From the NCBI RefSeq assembly GCF_003946025.1, contig NZ_RHNR01000006.1, forward strand, positions 1 to 64,000: DNA of 64,000 nt. Reading direction: 5' to 3'. Below the pieces are notes generated by a model. The model worked only from the letters and a program-made list of their open reading frames with translations, was not told where the DNA came from and searched no databases. Positions 33,318 through 42,170 of the stretch are shown piece by piece. Position numbers and translations under genes: made by a program. The stretch's first letter is position 1. Each line of letters begins with the position of its first letter. The DNA is from Lacticaseibacillus songhuajiangensis (GTDB taxonomy: Bacteria; Bacillota; Bacilli; Lactobacillales; Lactobacillaceae).

Positions 33318-33768
33318 TGTTATCCTCCTTCGCAAGCGCGGTCAACTTGCCGCGCGCATCAAGATAGTTTTGTAAGATGAACTGGGCGGCAAGCTTGTCA
33401 ATTGCTTGTTTCTGCTTGCGCCGTGAAACATCTGCCTCGTCGATTAACACCTTGTAGGCAGACACTGTGGTTAGACGCTCATCGATGAAATCGATGGGCA
33501 AACCGAACTTTTTGTCGAGTCGCGAAGCAAACTCACGCGTCTTTTCAACGCGCGGACCCTCGCTGTTGTTCATGTTCTTGGGCAAGCCCAGCACGAACCC
33601 CGCGATGTCATGTTCCTTCACCAGTTGTTTGATGCGTCCCATACCGAAGTTTCCAGCATTCTCGTCAATCGGGATGATTTCGAGACTTTGCGCCGTCCAC
33701 CCTAACGGATCAGATAACGCAACGCCAACTGTCTTGGACCCAACGTCCAGCCCCATGAGTCTGGTCAT
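33310..33768 (-). CDS. ruvX: Putative pre-16S rRNA nuclease / Holliday junction resolvase YqgF (RuvX)
   Basis: A 152-residue RNase H-fold protein. [20 protein letters not shown] carries the first catalytic Asp, [16 protein letters not shown] the Glu-containing central block, and [11 protein letters not shown] the last acidic motif. Family members process the 5' end of 16S rRNA in E. coli. The start overlaps the ireB stop by four bases (translational coupling). Confidence 0.94.
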   Translation of the reverse strand: MTRLMGLDVGSKTVGVALSDPLGWTAQSLEIIPIDENAGNFGMGRIKQLVKEHDIAGFVLGLPKNMNNSEGPRVEKTREFASRLDKKFGLPIDFIDERLTTVSAYKVLIDEADVSRRKQKQAIDKLAAQFILQNYLDARGKLTALAKEDNNG

Positions 33769-34025
33769 TGCTTCTCTTTTCCGAGGTAGTTACGAACGAG
33801 TTCCTCGATAATCTCATCCCGTTCGAACTTCCGAATCGTGTTACGCGCGTCGTTGTAGCGCGGAATGTACGCCGGATCCCCTGATAGCAAGTAGCCGACA
33901 ATCTGGTTAATAGGGTCGTAACCCTTTTCTTCCAGCGCTGCGTACACCGTCTTCAATGTTTCACGGACGTTCTTGGAGTCGTTATCCCGAAAATCAAAAT
34001 GGACTGTTTGGTCTAATGAACTCAT
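33765..34025 (-). CDS. ireB: IreB family regulatory phosphoprotein (UPF0297)
   Basis: An 86-residue protein homologous to E. faecalis IreB, a substrate of the Ser/Thr kinase IreK that influences cephalosporin resistance. [20 protein letters not shown] and the [20 protein letters not shown] block are highly conserved; the phosphorylated N-terminal Thr is represented by T7. ATG at 34025 has AGAGGTG upstream. It is first in the ireB-ruvX-yrzB operon downstream of alaS. Confidence 0.94.
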   Translation of the reverse strand: MSSLDQTVHFDFRDNDSKNVRETLKTVYAALEEKGYDPINQIVGYLLSGDPAYIPRYNDARNTIRKFERDEIIEELVRNYLGKEKQ

Positions 34026-34059
34026 ACTACACACCTCTATTCCTTATGCGTTCACGTTT

Positions 34060-34088
34060 ATTTTACTTGATAGTGCACAAAAGTACAA
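34060..34088 (-). promoter_or_regulatory. Promoter of ireB-ruvX-yrzB
   Basis: Minus-strand TTGTAC, 17-base spacer, TAAAAT, within the alaS-ireB gap. Confidence 0.7.
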
Positions 34089-34095
34089 ACCAATG

Positions 34096-36738
34096 TTAAG
34101 CGTTTTCGAGAACGTTCTTCGCCTCGGCGAGTGCCTTGGTGATGCCGTCTGGATTCTTCCCGCCGGCTTGGGCCATGTCGGGACGACCACCACCGCCGCC
34201 ACCAACCATTGGCGCAATGGCCTTGATGAGGTTCCCGGCCTTCACACCCTTGGCGATGGCATCCTTGCTGGCAGCAGCGAGCAGGTTCACCTTGCCGCCG
34301 GCGTTGACCGCGAGAACGAGCACGTCGGACGCACCCTTTTCCTTCCACTGGTCAGCCAGCTGACGCAGTTCGTTCATGCCCGCAACCTGCACTTCCTTGG
34401 CAATCAGGGAGAAGTCGCCAACCTGCTCGGCACTTTCGAAAATGCTGCCGGCAGCCTGACTGGCAATCTTACTCTGCAGAGCAGCGATGTCCTTCTGGGC
34501 ATCCTTCAGTTCCTTCTGCAGACTCTTGGCCTTTTCAGGCACGTCGTCAAGCTTCGCTACCTTCAGCTCGCCCGCCGTCTGCTTGAGCGTTTCCGCCTGG
34601 CCAGACAGGTATTCGAAGGCTTCCTTGGAGGTCACGGCTTCGATCCGGCGCGTGCCGGCCCCGATGCCGCTTTCGCTGGTGATTTTGAACAAGCCCAGTT
34701 CGCTGGTGTTACTTGGGTGGGTCCCACCATCGAATTCCTTGTTGAAGTCGCCGATGGAAACCACGCGCACCACGTCGCCGTACTTGTCACCGAACACGGC
34801 GATAGCGCCGAGCTTCTTGGCACTTTCAATGTCAGTTTCAATGGCGGTGATTGGCATAGCCTTCCAGATCTGCTCATTAACCATCTGTTCAACTTGCTGG
34901 AGCTGTTCTTCCGTCACCTGACCGAAGTTGGTGAAGTCAAAACGCAGGTAGTCGGGTTCCACGAGGGAGCCGGCCTGGTGCGTGTGCTCACCGAGAACGT
35001 TGCGCAGGGACTGGTCGAGCAAGTGGGTTGCGGTGTGGTTCAGTGACACCTTGTGGCGGCGCTGCGTATCCACGTCCAGCATGTACTTGGCACCCTTAAC
35101 CAGCTTGCCGCTGACAGTCAGCGTGTGCAGGTTCTGGCCGTTTGGCGCATGCTGCACGTCCGTCACGGTTGCGACAACATTGCCGTCAGTATCCTTCACG
35201 GTCCCGTGGTCGGCCACCTGGCCACCCATTTCGGCGTAGAACGGTGTCTTGGCGAACACGACGCGGGCGCTGCCAGATTCAACGCTGTCTTGTGCGGCGT
35301 CGTCAACAACGATGTCGGTCAGTTCAGCGTCGTCTTCGTGCACACTGGTCCAGCCAGTGAACTTGGAGTCGGTCTTGATGTCCATCAGCGTAGTGTCCTG
35401 GTTACCCATGGACTGGGCGTTACCGCGAGCGGCACGCGCACGGGCACGCTGAGCTTCCATGTTGGCCTTGAAACCGTCCATGTCGACGGTCAGACCATCG
35501 TCTTCAGCGATTTCGTTCGTCATTTCAACGGGGAAGCCGTAAGTATCGAACAGCAAGAAGGCATCGTTCCCGTTAATTTGCTTCTCGCCGTTCTTCTTGA
35601 GCTTGGCCATGATGCCGTCAAGCATGCTCATGCCGGCGTCAAGGCTGGCACGGAAGCGGGCTTCTTCAGATTCGATGACCTTCTGAATGAAGTCCTTGTT
35701 CTTCAGCACTTCTGGGTAGTAAGATTCCATGATCTTACCGACTGTTGGCACCAGCTTGTAGAGGAAGTCTTCATTAATCCCGAGCTTCTTGCCGTTAACG
35801 ATGGCCCGGCGAATCAGGCGCCGTAGCACGTAGCCGCGCCCTTCGTTGCTAGGCAAGGCCCCGTCACCGATGGCAAAAGTAACCGTGCGGGCGTGGTCGG
35901 CGATGATCTTGAAGGAGACATCGTCAGCGGCGCTCGCGCCGTACTTTTTACCCGCAGACAGTTCTTCGGTCTGCTTGATAATTGGCATGAACAGATCGGT
36001 TTCGAAGTTGGTTGGTGTGTTCTGAATCACCGAAACGACACGTTCCAGACCCATCCCGGTATCAATGTTCTTGTGCGGCTGGTCGACAATACGGCCGTCT
36101 GGCAGGTGGTTGAACTGACTGAACACGATGTTCCAGATTTCTAGGTAGCGTTCGTTCTCGCCACCAGGGTAGTTCTCAGGGTCGTCTTCAGCGACGTTGT
36201 TGAAGCTCTGACCACGGTCGTAGAAGACTTCAGAGTCAGGACCACAAGGGCCGCCACCAATATCCCAGAAGTTGTCTTCAACTTCGAAGATGTGGCTGGC
36301 CGGCACACCGGTCTTCTCCCAGAGCTGCTTGCTTTCCTGGTCCTTCGGGTAAACGGTGATGTACAACTTATCCTTGTCGAGACCGAGCCACTGCGGGTCG
36401 GTCAAAAATTCCCAGGCCCACGGAATGACTTCCTTCTTGAAGTAATCGCCGACGGAGAAGTTCCCGAGCATTTCAAAGAAGGTGTGGTGGCGCGCCGTCT
36501 TGCCGACGTTCTCAATGTCATTGGTCCGGATGGACTTCTGGGCATTCGTAATCCGCGGGTTTTCCGGAATCACGGAACCATCAAAATACTTCTTCAGGGT
36601 CGCAACCCCGGAGTTAATCCACAGCAGTGTGGGGTCGTCCTTAGGCACGAGGCTGGCACTTGGTTCAACATAGTGCCCTTTGCTCTGGAAGAAATCCAAG
36701 AACTTCTGGCGCACTTCAGCGCTGGTCATTTGTTTCAT
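34096..36738 (-). CDS. alaS: Alanyl-tRNA synthetase
   Basis: An 880-residue class II synthetase. The catalytic core is N-terminal ([40 protein letters not shown]), the editing domain contains [20 protein letters not shown], and the C-Ala region ends with the Gly-rich [19 protein letters not shown]. In the editing site the usual CGGTH reads DGGTH, so one expected zinc ligand is replaced. The ATG at 36738 has AGGAGGAAGC upstream; the longer frame to 36777 runs into the T-box terminator. Controlled by the upstream alanine T-box. Confidence 0.97.
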   Translation of the reverse strand: MKQMTSAEVRQKFLDFFQSKGHYVEPSASLVPKDDPTLLWINSGVATLKKYFDGSVIPENPRITNAQKSIRTNDIENVGKTARHHTFFEMLGNFSVGDYFKKEVIPWAWEFLTDPQWLGLDKDKLYITVYPKDQESKQLWEKTGVPASHIFEVEDNFWDIGGGPCGPDSEVFYDRGQSFNNVAEDDPENYPGGENERYLEIWNIVFSQFNHLPDGRIVDQPHKNIDTGMGLERVVSVIQNTPTNFETDLFMPIIKQTEELSAGKKYGASAADDVSFKIIADHARTVTFAIGDGALPSNEGRGYVLRRLIRRAIVNGKKLGINEDFLYKLVPTVGKIMESYYPEVLKNKDFIQKVIESEEARFRASLDAGMSMLDGIMAKLKKNGEKQINGNDAFLLFDTYGFPVEMTNEIAEDDGLTVDMDGFKANMEAQRARARAARGNAQSMGNQDTTLMDIKTDSKFTGWTSVHEDDAELTDIVVDDAAQDSVESGSARVVFAKTPFYAEMGGQVADHGTVKDTDGNVVATVTDVQHAPNGQNLHTLTVSGKLVKGAKYMLDVDTQRRHKVSLNHTATHLLDQSLRNVLGEHTHQAGSLVEPDYLRFDFTNFGQVTEEQLQQVEQMVNEQIWKAMPITAIETDIESAKKLGAIAVFGDKYGDVVRVVSIGDFNKEFDGGTHPSNTSELGLFKITSESGIGAGTRRIEAVTSKEAFEYLSGQAETLKQTAGELKVAKLDDVPEKAKSLQKELKDAQKDIAALQSKIASQAAGSIFESAEQVGDFSLIAKEVQVAGMNELRQLADQWKEKGASDVLVLAVNAGGKVNLLAAASKDAIAKGVKAGNLIKAIAPMVGGGGGGRPDMAQAGGKNPDGITKALAEAKNVLENA

Positions 36739-36761
36739 TAAATAGCTTCCTCCTTGCGGAA

Positions 36762-36953
36762 AACAAAAGAGCACCATTGCATTTCAAGGACGCCTGCGCG
36801 CGGTACCACCTTGATTGCAACGATGCTCATCGTTAACCACTTCATTAATTATCTTCAACTGACATCAGGGAGCACTCCCCAGGCCGGACCAGACTGCTTT
36901 CAGCGATGCAGTCCTTTCTGTGTGGTGAGCCGGCGGGCGGAGCATGTCCTAAC
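36762..36953 (-). promoter_or_regulatory. T-box riboswitch (alanine) leader of alaS
   Basis: The T-box sequence GGTGGTACCGCG is at 36810-36799 (minus). The terminator stem spans 36828-36769 (GAGCA...TTGCA with TGCAA...TGCTC) followed by TTTTGTTTT. Upstream, GACTGC / GCAGTC forms the stem I distal hairpin, and GCT in GGGAGTGCTCCC (36873-36871) is the likely alanine specifier. Uncharged tRNA-Ala should stabilise the antiterminator and raise alaS expression. Confidence 0.88.
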
Positions 36954-36959
36954 TGTGTG

Positions 36960-36988
36960 AGTATAGGTAGGATAAACCTTAATGTCAA
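36960..36988 (-). promoter_or_regulatory. Promoter of alaS T-box leader
   Basis: Minus-strand TTGACA, 17-base spacer, TATACT; a near-consensus sigma-A promoter. Confidence 0.88.
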
Positions 36989-37036
36989 GTGACCACTAAA
37001 CTCACTTAAGCGAGCAGGTTCGACGTTTAATTTTGA

Positions 37037-37657
37037 TTACTGGTTTACAATTTTAGCAAACCCATCCGCGACGTCGCGATTCTGGGTCTTCGTGAAGTAC
37101 AACCAGTTGTTCTCATTTCCCTGGTTCTGCATCGTAATGAGAACGACTGGTTGCTTGTTGTAAATGGTGAAAAAGTACAAATGTTGATCAGCGTAAGCTG
37201 CGGTTTCCGCATCTGAATATACAGCCACGAGCGCGTAAACACCCGTGTCGACTTTACCATCATTTGACCACTTAATGGCCACTTTCTGTTCATTCACTGC
37301 CGGTGGCATTGTTGTCAAGTCGTCTGGTTCATGAATGCCGTAGAAGTTCACATTATGCCCAGGCGTATAAGCAACATAGGACTGGTTCATCTTCTTGCCC
37401 CACTGCTTCATGAATGTTGCTAGCCGCTCGGATTTTTGCTGACTCCAGGGACTGGTCTCCGTAGACTGGCTCGAGGATTGAACGGCTGCCTTTTGCTTAG
37501 TGTGCAGTGATGTTTTCTCCTGAGACGAACTGGAGGATTTGGTGACTAGTTTCGTTTTCGATTGACTACTTGTTGACTGACTCGACTTAGCCGCCGTGCA
37601 AGCGCTCAACGTTAATAAACCAGCAACCAGGACCAAAATAGGCGCAATTTTTTTCAT
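37037..37657 (-). CDS. Lipoprotein with DUF4767 domain
   Basis: A 206-residue lipoprotein. Signal peptide MKKIAPILVLVAGLLTLSAC with lipobox LSAC (Cys at residue 20), then a Ser/Thr/Lys linker (about 21-65) and a C-terminal domain (WGKKMNQSYVAYTPG, VNFYGIHEPDDL) typical of DUF4767, a small domain on Lactobacillales surface lipoproteins of unknown function. ATG at 37657 has GAGGGG eight bases upstream. It follows another lipoprotein gene by 23 bases, so both are probably co-transcribed. Confidence 0.85.
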   Translation of the reverse strand: MKKIAPILVLVAGLLTLSACTAAKSSQSTSSQSKTKLVTKSSSSSQEKTSLHTKQKAAVQSSSQSTETSPWSQQKSERLATFMKQWGKKMNQSYVAYTPGHNVNFYGIHEPDDLTTMPPAVNEQKVAIKWSNDGKVDTGVYALVAVYSDAETAAYADQHLYFFTIYNKQPVVLITMQNQGNENNWLYFTKTQNRDVADGFAKIVNQ

Positions 37658-37680
37658 TTGTTTTCCCCTCAACTCAACAG

Positions 37681-38682
37681 TTATTCATCCTGCATGTGCG
37701 CAATGACTTTTTGTGCAAGTGCTGCGTTGGCACCGGTGAAAATTTTAGGCGCAATTTGACTGATGCGTACAGTGGCTGTGGAGCCGTCATTGCCAGCGTT
37801 CGTGGCTGGGTGCGTCAACGTCATCACGTCACCGCTTACGGCATACTTGACGTATGAAGGACCTGTCCCCGCGGATGAAGCACCACTTGTGCTTGTGCCA
37901 CTACCGTATAGTGCAATTTCCAAATCATTTTGCAAATTCTGAGCAACTTCAGAAGCAGATTGGTTTGCGCTGGCAGAATAGAAAAAGGCGTAATGAGCAA
38001 TCAGTGCTAACTGCTTACCGGTGTACTGTGCGCTGTTTGACTTGCTGGCGGAAGCCGCTGTTTTCTTGGACGTCTCACTGGCCTTTGAACTGCTAGACGC
38101 GGCTGTTTGACTACTTGAACTATTAGTCGTTGTGCTTTGATTCTTCTGATTTAAGCTAATCAAATTAGCATCGTGCAGATTATCAGAATTGACGCCGCTA
38201 CCAATGTTGGCTTGGTACGAATAGGCGAGCGGAAAACGTTTCTGCGCGTAGAAAAATTCACCGGCAGAAGTAAAGTATTGCTCATCCAAGTTGATGAACA
38301 AAGATTTCACCGTCGCCTTCTTGCCCCGATTAACGATGAGCTTACCGGTAACGTTACTGGCAACTTTACTATTACCGCTATCATCTGACGGGACATTTAG
38401 TGAAAAATCGTTAGGATCAAAACGCACCGTTTTGTTTGTTCGGTTACGAACCGTCATGTTAATACTGTACGTTGCGGCGTTAACACTCGCCTTAACCGCC
38501 TTGAATTCAAAGCCGACTTTCTTTTGTTCCTTCTTGGTCAATTTATCGTAGTTCAATGTTGTCGCTACTGGTCTTGAACTGCTGACTGACGAAGATGCAC
38601 TACTCTTTTTAGTGGTGGCCTGCTTTCCGCAGCCTGCTAAGGTCAAGACGAGGCCACTAATTACCATCAACTTTTTAATCAT
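37681..38682 (-). CDS. Predicted surface lipoprotein
   Basis: A 333-residue lipoprotein. Signal peptide with lipobox LAGC (KKLMVISGLVLTLAGC), a Ser-rich linker, an N-terminal Ig-like domain (about 45-165: FEFKAVKASVNAATYSINMT then VRNRTNKTVRFDPNDF, resembling DUF4352-type domains), a long Ser/Thr/Lys spacer (about 185-225), and a C-terminal domain with YTGKQLALIAHYAFFYSASA. I do not recognise the C-terminal domain. GAGGAATAATTG precedes the ATG at 38682. Upstream on the same strand is the SLAP protein gene. Confidence 0.75.
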   Translation of the reverse strand: MIKKLMVISGLVLTLAGCGKQATTKKSSASSSVSSSRPVATTLNYDKLTKKEQKKVGFEFKAVKASVNAATYSINMTVRNRTNKTVRFDPNDFSLNVPSDDSGNSKVASNVTGKLIVNRGKKATVKSLFINLDEQYFTSAGEFFYAQKRFPLAYSYQANIGSGVNSDNLHDANLISLNQKNQSTTTNSSSSQTAASSSSKASETSKKTAASASKSNSAQYTGKQLALIAHYAFFYSASANQSASEVAQNLQNDLEIALYGSGTSTSGASSAGTGPSYVKYAVSGDVMTLTHPATNAGNDGSTATVRISQIAPKIFTGANAALAQKVIAHMQDE

Positions 38683-38747
38683 CAATTATTCCTCACTAGT
38701 CATTTCACTTGTGGATACATTTAATCCTGGTTTGGGGCTCAATCAGT

Positions 38748-39719
38748 TCACGGGTTGAACACATCCACTGTTGCCTTGGCTCGAATTGAACCGCTGTACC
38801 CATTCATCTTGCCACTAGAAGTCATGCTGATTCGGTAATACTTAGCTGGGTAGGCAAAATCACTTGCCATGCCCGACGTCATCATCTGCTTGTAAAGTGA
38901 CCTTGCCACTTCTTTGTCGGATGAAAAGTAACCGTGAGCAGTAGCCGTGCGGTGCGACTGCATGAGATCAGTTCCATCGGCTAACGACCACCAGCCGTTC
39001 TTAGATTTTGCACTGGCGGGTAGCGCAACCACCCCATAGCGACTAGGTGCCACTAGCGCCATAAAGGCCTGCTTAATTTTGCTACTGTTTGGAACGTAGT
39101 GATTGCTCTTAAACGGCTTCACCGTTTTTAACGTCTGGTCAGCGTTGGCTTGAAATACGGTTCCCGGTGTGGGACTAGCGGTAAAAGTTTTGTTCCCGCG
39201 ACCTTTATCCGACTTAAGGTAACCATTGGCCTTCTTGATCCAGTTATTGCCACCCAAATTGAGATAAGCCTTCCCGTCAACCATGGTTTGCTTAAAGACC
39301 TGCCAATTGGTATTCGCCTTCAATGAACGGCCCGCATACTTGCCCGCCGCACTGCGCAGAACTGCAGAATTGTACGCCAGATGGAAAACACCTTTATAAG
39401 TCTGAACGCTGTTCTCACCAGTGATGGTCATGTACTTAATATTGGCAAGCTGCCCGCCACCAAGGTCGTAGTAAATTTGGCCACCGGAATAAACCTTTTT
39501 CTTAGTTGTCCACCGGGTACCAGTCTGAATAGACTTACCGCGCTTGCCGTTCTTTGTCAGGGTAATCCCGTAACCCTTAATGTAATCAACCGTTGCAGTC
39601 GTCTTTGGAATCGCACTGGATGTTGTCACTGCGGCTACCGGTTTTTCAACATGTGCCTGCCACGCCCCAATTGCTCCCATCGCAATAATCGCTGTTACTA
39701 ATGCATGATGTTTCATCAT
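38748..39719 (-). CDS. Secreted surface protein with SLAP-type domains
   Basis: A 323-residue exported protein. A signal peptide (MMKHHALVTAIIAMGAIGAW, likely cut near AVAA) is followed by two SLAP-like modules: one with YIKGYGITLTKNGKRGKSIQ and IYYDLGGGQLANI, and one with GVFHLAYNSAVLRSAAGKYA and AYLNLGGNNWIKKANGYL. These modules bind cell-wall polymers in lactobacillus S-layer proteins. The C-terminal third (about 195-323) is not recognised. GGAAAGGAAG precedes the ATG. It is divergent from Rgg pair 2, which may regulate it. Confidence 0.78.
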   Translation of the reverse strand: MMKHHALVTAIIAMGAIGAWQAHVEKPVAAVTTSSAIPKTTATVDYIKGYGITLTKNGKRGKSIQTGTRWTTKKKVYSGGQIYYDLGGGQLANIKYMTITGENSVQTYKGVFHLAYNSAVLRSAAGKYAGRSLKANTNWQVFKQTMVDGKAYLNLGGNNWIKKANGYLKSDKGRGNKTFTASPTPGTVFQANADQTLKTVKPFKSNHYVPNSSKIKQAFMALVAPSRYGVVALPASAKSKNGWWSLADGTDLMQSHRTATAHGYFSSDKEVARSLYKQMMTSGMASDFAYPAKYYRISMTSSGKMNGYSGSIRAKATVDVFNP

Positions 39720-39912
39720 CAAATCTGCTTCCTTTCCCAGTATTCCCTTACTCCTGTTTGCACCACGCAAACGAGTTTGATCAAATAGAATGATCTTTTA
39801 AATCCATTATTATGTTATGGCGTTTTTGTAGGAAAGAAAACAGATACGCGTTGCGAATCCGTAACAATTGGTCAGAAAACATCAATTCACTATTATTTCG
39901 GCTTTTTTTGCA

Positions 39913-39918
39913 TATAAT
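39913..39918 (+). promoter_or_regulatory. -10 box upstream of Rgg pair 2
   Basis: TATAAT in TTGCATATAATCG; no strong -35. Transcription would start near 39925, exactly at an ATG in frame with the regulator, about 95 bases before the TTG start with a ribosome site. Confidence 0.5.
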
Positions 39919-40020
39919 CGACAAATGACCACACTTCTTTCTGCATTTCAGTGGTTCTTAGTCTCAATGCATGACAAACTAACAGTAAGCATTTCATTAC
40001 GTTCACAAGGCGGTAATACA

Positions 40021-40920
40021 TTGGCAGATGATTTCAAAATTGAAATGCGCACGCTGATTCACAACGCGCGTAAAAGTCACCATATTAGTTTAGAACACGC
40101 CTTTAGTGGCTCAAAATCTTCACTCTCACGCTTTGAAACCGGCAAATCAGAGTTGGCCGTCGACGTTTTGCAAGATGTTTTTGAGCGCGTTGGTCTGTCC
40201 TTTTTTGATTTGCATGTGCAAACGAATGATTTAACGCCGCTGTGGCAACGGACCTGTGATGCGTTGCGAATCTGCATTGGTTTGAATGATTCACAACGCG
40301 CGAACGACCTTATCAAGGTCTATCAGCGGGAAAACCAATCGGTACCATCTCCCCTCAACCATGTTTACATGCTTTTGTTCAGGTGCATGGCTGCGCTTTG
40401 CGAACTTACACCACCCCAAACGAACTTACTAAGTGATGCAGAACAAAGTGTGATCATTAATTTTTTCAAGGAGACCCAGACATGGCAAATGTTGGAATTT
40501 ACACTTTTTCAATATAGTCAATGGTTCTTAAAGCCAGTGGATGCTAAGCGAATCTTTATGGGTATGTGTGCCAACATCAATAACAGTCGGTTAAAGGATC
40601 CATCATACTTATATCGTCTGGCTTTTTTCGATGCCGCGATTGCCTATGCCCAAAATTGCCTGTTAACAAAACGCAGTCCTGATTTCACAATCAAACGTCT
40701 ACAGGAAACTCGGCTCCTTTTCCATACCAATACGGAACGCCAAATACAGCTTCAACTCATCGAATTGGTTGCCAATAAGCAAGTTGACCGTGAATCAAAA
40801 ATAAAGCAACTAACCGAGATTCTCAACGTCATTGCAGAACTGGGGATGCAACATCAACATGATCGTTTGCACTGGTGGGTAACGCTCTCGCTCGAAGGAG
40901 GTACACAGCAGAATGTCTGA
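40021..40920 (+). CDS. Rgg/GadR/MutR-like transcriptional regulator, first of pair 2
   Basis: A 299-residue regulator with an XRE-type HTH at about 10-60 (KSHHISLEHAFSGSKSSLSR, FETGKSELAVDVL) and a helical C-terminal domain. The TTG at 40021 is chosen because AAGGCGG lies seven bases upstream and the resulting length matches the three paralogues (290-300). The frame stays open upstream to an ATG at 39925 (MTTLLSAFQWFLVSM...), which a leaderless transcript could use. AT-rich relative to flanking genes. Its stop overlaps the next start. Confidence 0.75.
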   Translation: MADDFKIEMRTLIHNARKSHHISLEHAFSGSKSSLSRFETGKSELAVDVLQDVFERVGLSFFDLHVQTNDLTPLWQRTCDALRICIGLNDSQRANDLIKVYQRENQSVPSPLNHVYMLLFRCMAALCELTPPQTNLLSDAEQSVIINFFKETQTWQMLEFTLFQYSQWFLKPVDAKRIFMGMCANINNSRLKDPSYLYRLAFFDAAIAYAQNCLLTKRSPDFTIKRLQETRLLFHTNTERQIQLQLIELVANKQVDRESKIKQLTEILNVIAELGMQHQHDRLHWWVTLSLEGGTQQNV

Positions 40921-41815
40921 ACAAAATACCTCACTGAGCGAATTATTCATGCTGACGCGCGCCCAGCATCGCCTCACTTTAACGGACGTGGCGAAGCATG
41001 TAACCTCAATTTCCAGTATTTCTAGATACGAGAGTAATCAACAAACCTTGAGTAACGCGACGTTTAGTAAGCTGATGAATCAAGTTGGTCTTGCCCGACA
41101 GGACGTTAACAACTTAATGTATGCCAACCAGCATTTGGCTTTTCTTGAAGCGCACAACCAGATTAGTGAACTTTTAGTACAAGGACAATTCACGGCGGCC
41201 GAAACTGTTGCTTCTAACTACAATCAGCGTGCCAACGCCACCGGCAATCAGTTGGCGAACATCAATACCATCGAGCTACGTGCCAAAATAAGGCGTCGCC
41301 GCAATGGTAATTACCAGCTAAGTCGAGAGAACCAAAAGACCGTGGTTCGCTATTTTGAACGTACTCATGCGCAATGGACTGATCATGACTACGAGCTATA
41401 CGCACACGTTGCCACTTGCATACCGTTGTCAACTTCATTCACCATTTATCAAAGCATCAGTAGCCTTTTCCGCGCGAATAAGATTGCGCCAGGGTACATT
41501 ACTTCACTTATTTTCTGTACTCGAAACTTGCTCCTCAAAGCCATCGAGGAAGATGATCGCACCATAATTGCTTATCTGCGCGAAGACTTCATCCGCATTA
41601 AACTCACACCCACTACCAGTGATGTGGATGTCTACTTCATGGCCATCACACGTAATCTTTGCATCAAGCTTGCTGACTTCGCAATGGAACCTTCTGCAAC
41701 ATCTAAACAGGCCGCAGCCAGAAGCATTATGCTCGCTCGCAAATTACTAGGTGCTGCGGTAGTCAGCAAACCAGACTTAGTGTTTCAATTGTTGGTTAAC
41801 CGCTCTATAAACTAG
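40913..41815 (+). CDS. Rgg/GadR/MutR-like transcriptional regulator, second of pair 2
   Basis: A 300-residue regulator. The HTH is at about 12-62 (TRAQHRLTLTDVAKHVTSIS, SISRYESNQQTLSNATF) with Tyr replacing Phe in the SRFE signature, followed by a helical domain. GAAGGAGG precedes the ATG, which overlaps the previous stop codon by eight bases. This tandem, overlapping arrangement repeats that of pair 1. Its specific targets are unknown; the divergent surface-protein genes are candidates. Confidence 0.75.
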   Translation: MSEQNTSLSELFMLTRAQHRLTLTDVAKHVTSISSISRYESNQQTLSNATFSKLMNQVGLARQDVNNLMYANQHLAFLEAHNQISELLVQGQFTAAETVASNYNQRANATGNQLANINTIELRAKIRRRRNGNYQLSRENQKTVVRYFERTHAQWTDHDYELYAHVATCIPLSTSFTIYQSISSLFRANKIAPGYITSLIFCTRNLLLKAIEEDDRTIIAYLREDFIRIKLTPTTSDVDVYFMAITRNLCIKLADFAMEPSATSKQAAARSIMLARKLLGAAVVSKPDLVFQLLVNRSIN

Positions 41816-41842
41816 CAGGCCTGTGATAAAATTTGTCCAAAT

Positions 41843-41877
41843 AAAAAATGTCTGACCCAACTGGTCAGACATTTTTT
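41843..41877. terminator. Bidirectional terminator after Rgg pair 2
   Basis: Perfect 15-bp stem AAAAAATGTCTGACC / GGTCAGACATTTTTT with a 5-base loop, 27 bases after the stop. Confidence 0.9.
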
Positions 41878-42128
41878 CATCTCGATACCCATTAATCAAC
41901 GATCAAGGTTGACTTCCATCTCAAACACTCCTAAGTATTCTCAAAGCACAACTCTAACAAGCCAGACAACGCACTTGTGACATCATTTATCACCCTTACT
42001 ATCCCACTAGTTATGAGTTGCGAACACTCTCAAGTGTTGCATTTACGTAAAATTCATCTACTTTGTAAAATCAGCGACTAAAATTTGCAGCTTCCTTCAT
42101 GACTTGCTTCCAAACTAGCTTCACACGC
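41878..42128. other. Intergenic region with a possible 7-codon ORF on the minus strand
   Basis: Between two terminators. On the minus strand an AGGAG (41932-41928) stands 8 bases before ATG at 41919, which opens MEVNLDR and stops at 41896; the bidirectional terminator follows 20 bases later. Two related inverted repeats (AACACTCTCAAGTGTT near 42020, AACACTCCTAAGTATT near 41925) are also present. A short minus-strand RNA is possible; nothing else is supported. Confidence 0.35.
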
Positions 42129-42164
42129 AAAAGAGCATTCGCAACATTGCAAATGCTCTTTTTG
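42129..42164 (-). terminator. Terminator of the ytoI-nrnA-cshB operon
   Basis: AAAAGAGCATT / AATGCTCTTTT stem immediately after the cshB stop codon, T-rich on the minus strand. Confidence 0.85.
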
Positions 42165-42170
42165 AGTAAC

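Noticed and set aside
33973-35046. 357-codon plus-strand open frame across alaS
   Set aside because: Antisense shadow of alaS.
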